Below, in pieces: positions 6,364-6,376 of a DNA stretch of 6,376 nucleotides. Made by a program: the position numbers and the translations under genes. Under the pieces are notes generated by a model, which did not search any database, was not told the origin of the DNA, and saw only the letters and a list, made by a program, of their open reading frames with translations. The stretch lies in the NCBI GenBank assembly GCA_937926185.1, contig CALEYM010000655.1, forward strand, positions 1-6,376, read 5' to 3'. The DNA is from an uncultured Bacteroidota bacterium (lineage in GTDB: Bacteria; Bacteroidota; Bacteroidia; Chitinophagales; Saprospiraceae). Position 1 is the stretch's first letter, and each line of letters starts with the position of its first letter.

Positions 6364-6376
6364 CGTCGGGAGAGCG

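Noticed and set aside
1..6376. A defence system, mobile element, CRISPR array or RNA gene
   Set aside because: No transposase, integrase, nuclease, toxin-antitoxin pair, regularly spaced repeats, or tRNA/rRNA-like sequence was found; the genes are signalling and housekeeping functions.

Overview
The window is chromosomal DNA from a member of the Bacteroidota, probably near Saprospiria or a related lineage of moderate GC content. Three things point there. The sensor kinase is a Y_Y_Y/LytS-type protein paired with a LytTR regulator. A DUF2480 protein is present, a family I know essentially only from Bacteroidota. Two minus-strand genes are preceded by the 8-mer TATCTTTG, which fits the Bacteroidota -7 promoter element TAnnTTTG, and start codons lack clear Shine-Dalgarno sequences. 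The lineage below phylum is a guess.

Layout. Bases 1-1846 (+) hold a two-component pair: the C-terminal part of a membrane histidine kinase that runs off the left edge, then 5 bases later a LytTR response regulator. A 174-base gap follows. Bases 2021-2953 (+) encode the epoxyqueuosine reductase QueG, the last step of queuosine tRNA modification. Its stop codon lies one base from the stop of a convergent minus-strand gene, and an imperfect 18-bp tandem repeat covers both gene ends.

The rest reads on the minus strand, from right to left. scpB (chromosome segregation) starts at 6192 behind a short leader with two palindromes. It overlaps by ATGA the DUF2480 gene (5635-5105). After 46 bases containing a promoter-like box comes a membrane-anchored MltD-like lytic transglycosylase (5058-4141). 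Ten bases later comes a histidine-containing polytopic membrane protein (4130-2955) that resembles heme-copper oxidase subunit I. The 119 bases to the right of the scpB promoter box carry no recognisable gene but hold a 21-bp direct repeat.

The genes serve separate housekeeping and signalling tasks: signal transduction, tRNA modification, chromosome segregation and cell-wall turnover. I see no defence system, mobile element, CRISPR array or RNA gene. The least explained parts are the DUF2480 protein coupled to ScpB, the histidine-rich membrane protein behind the transglycosylase, and the short repeats at gene borders.
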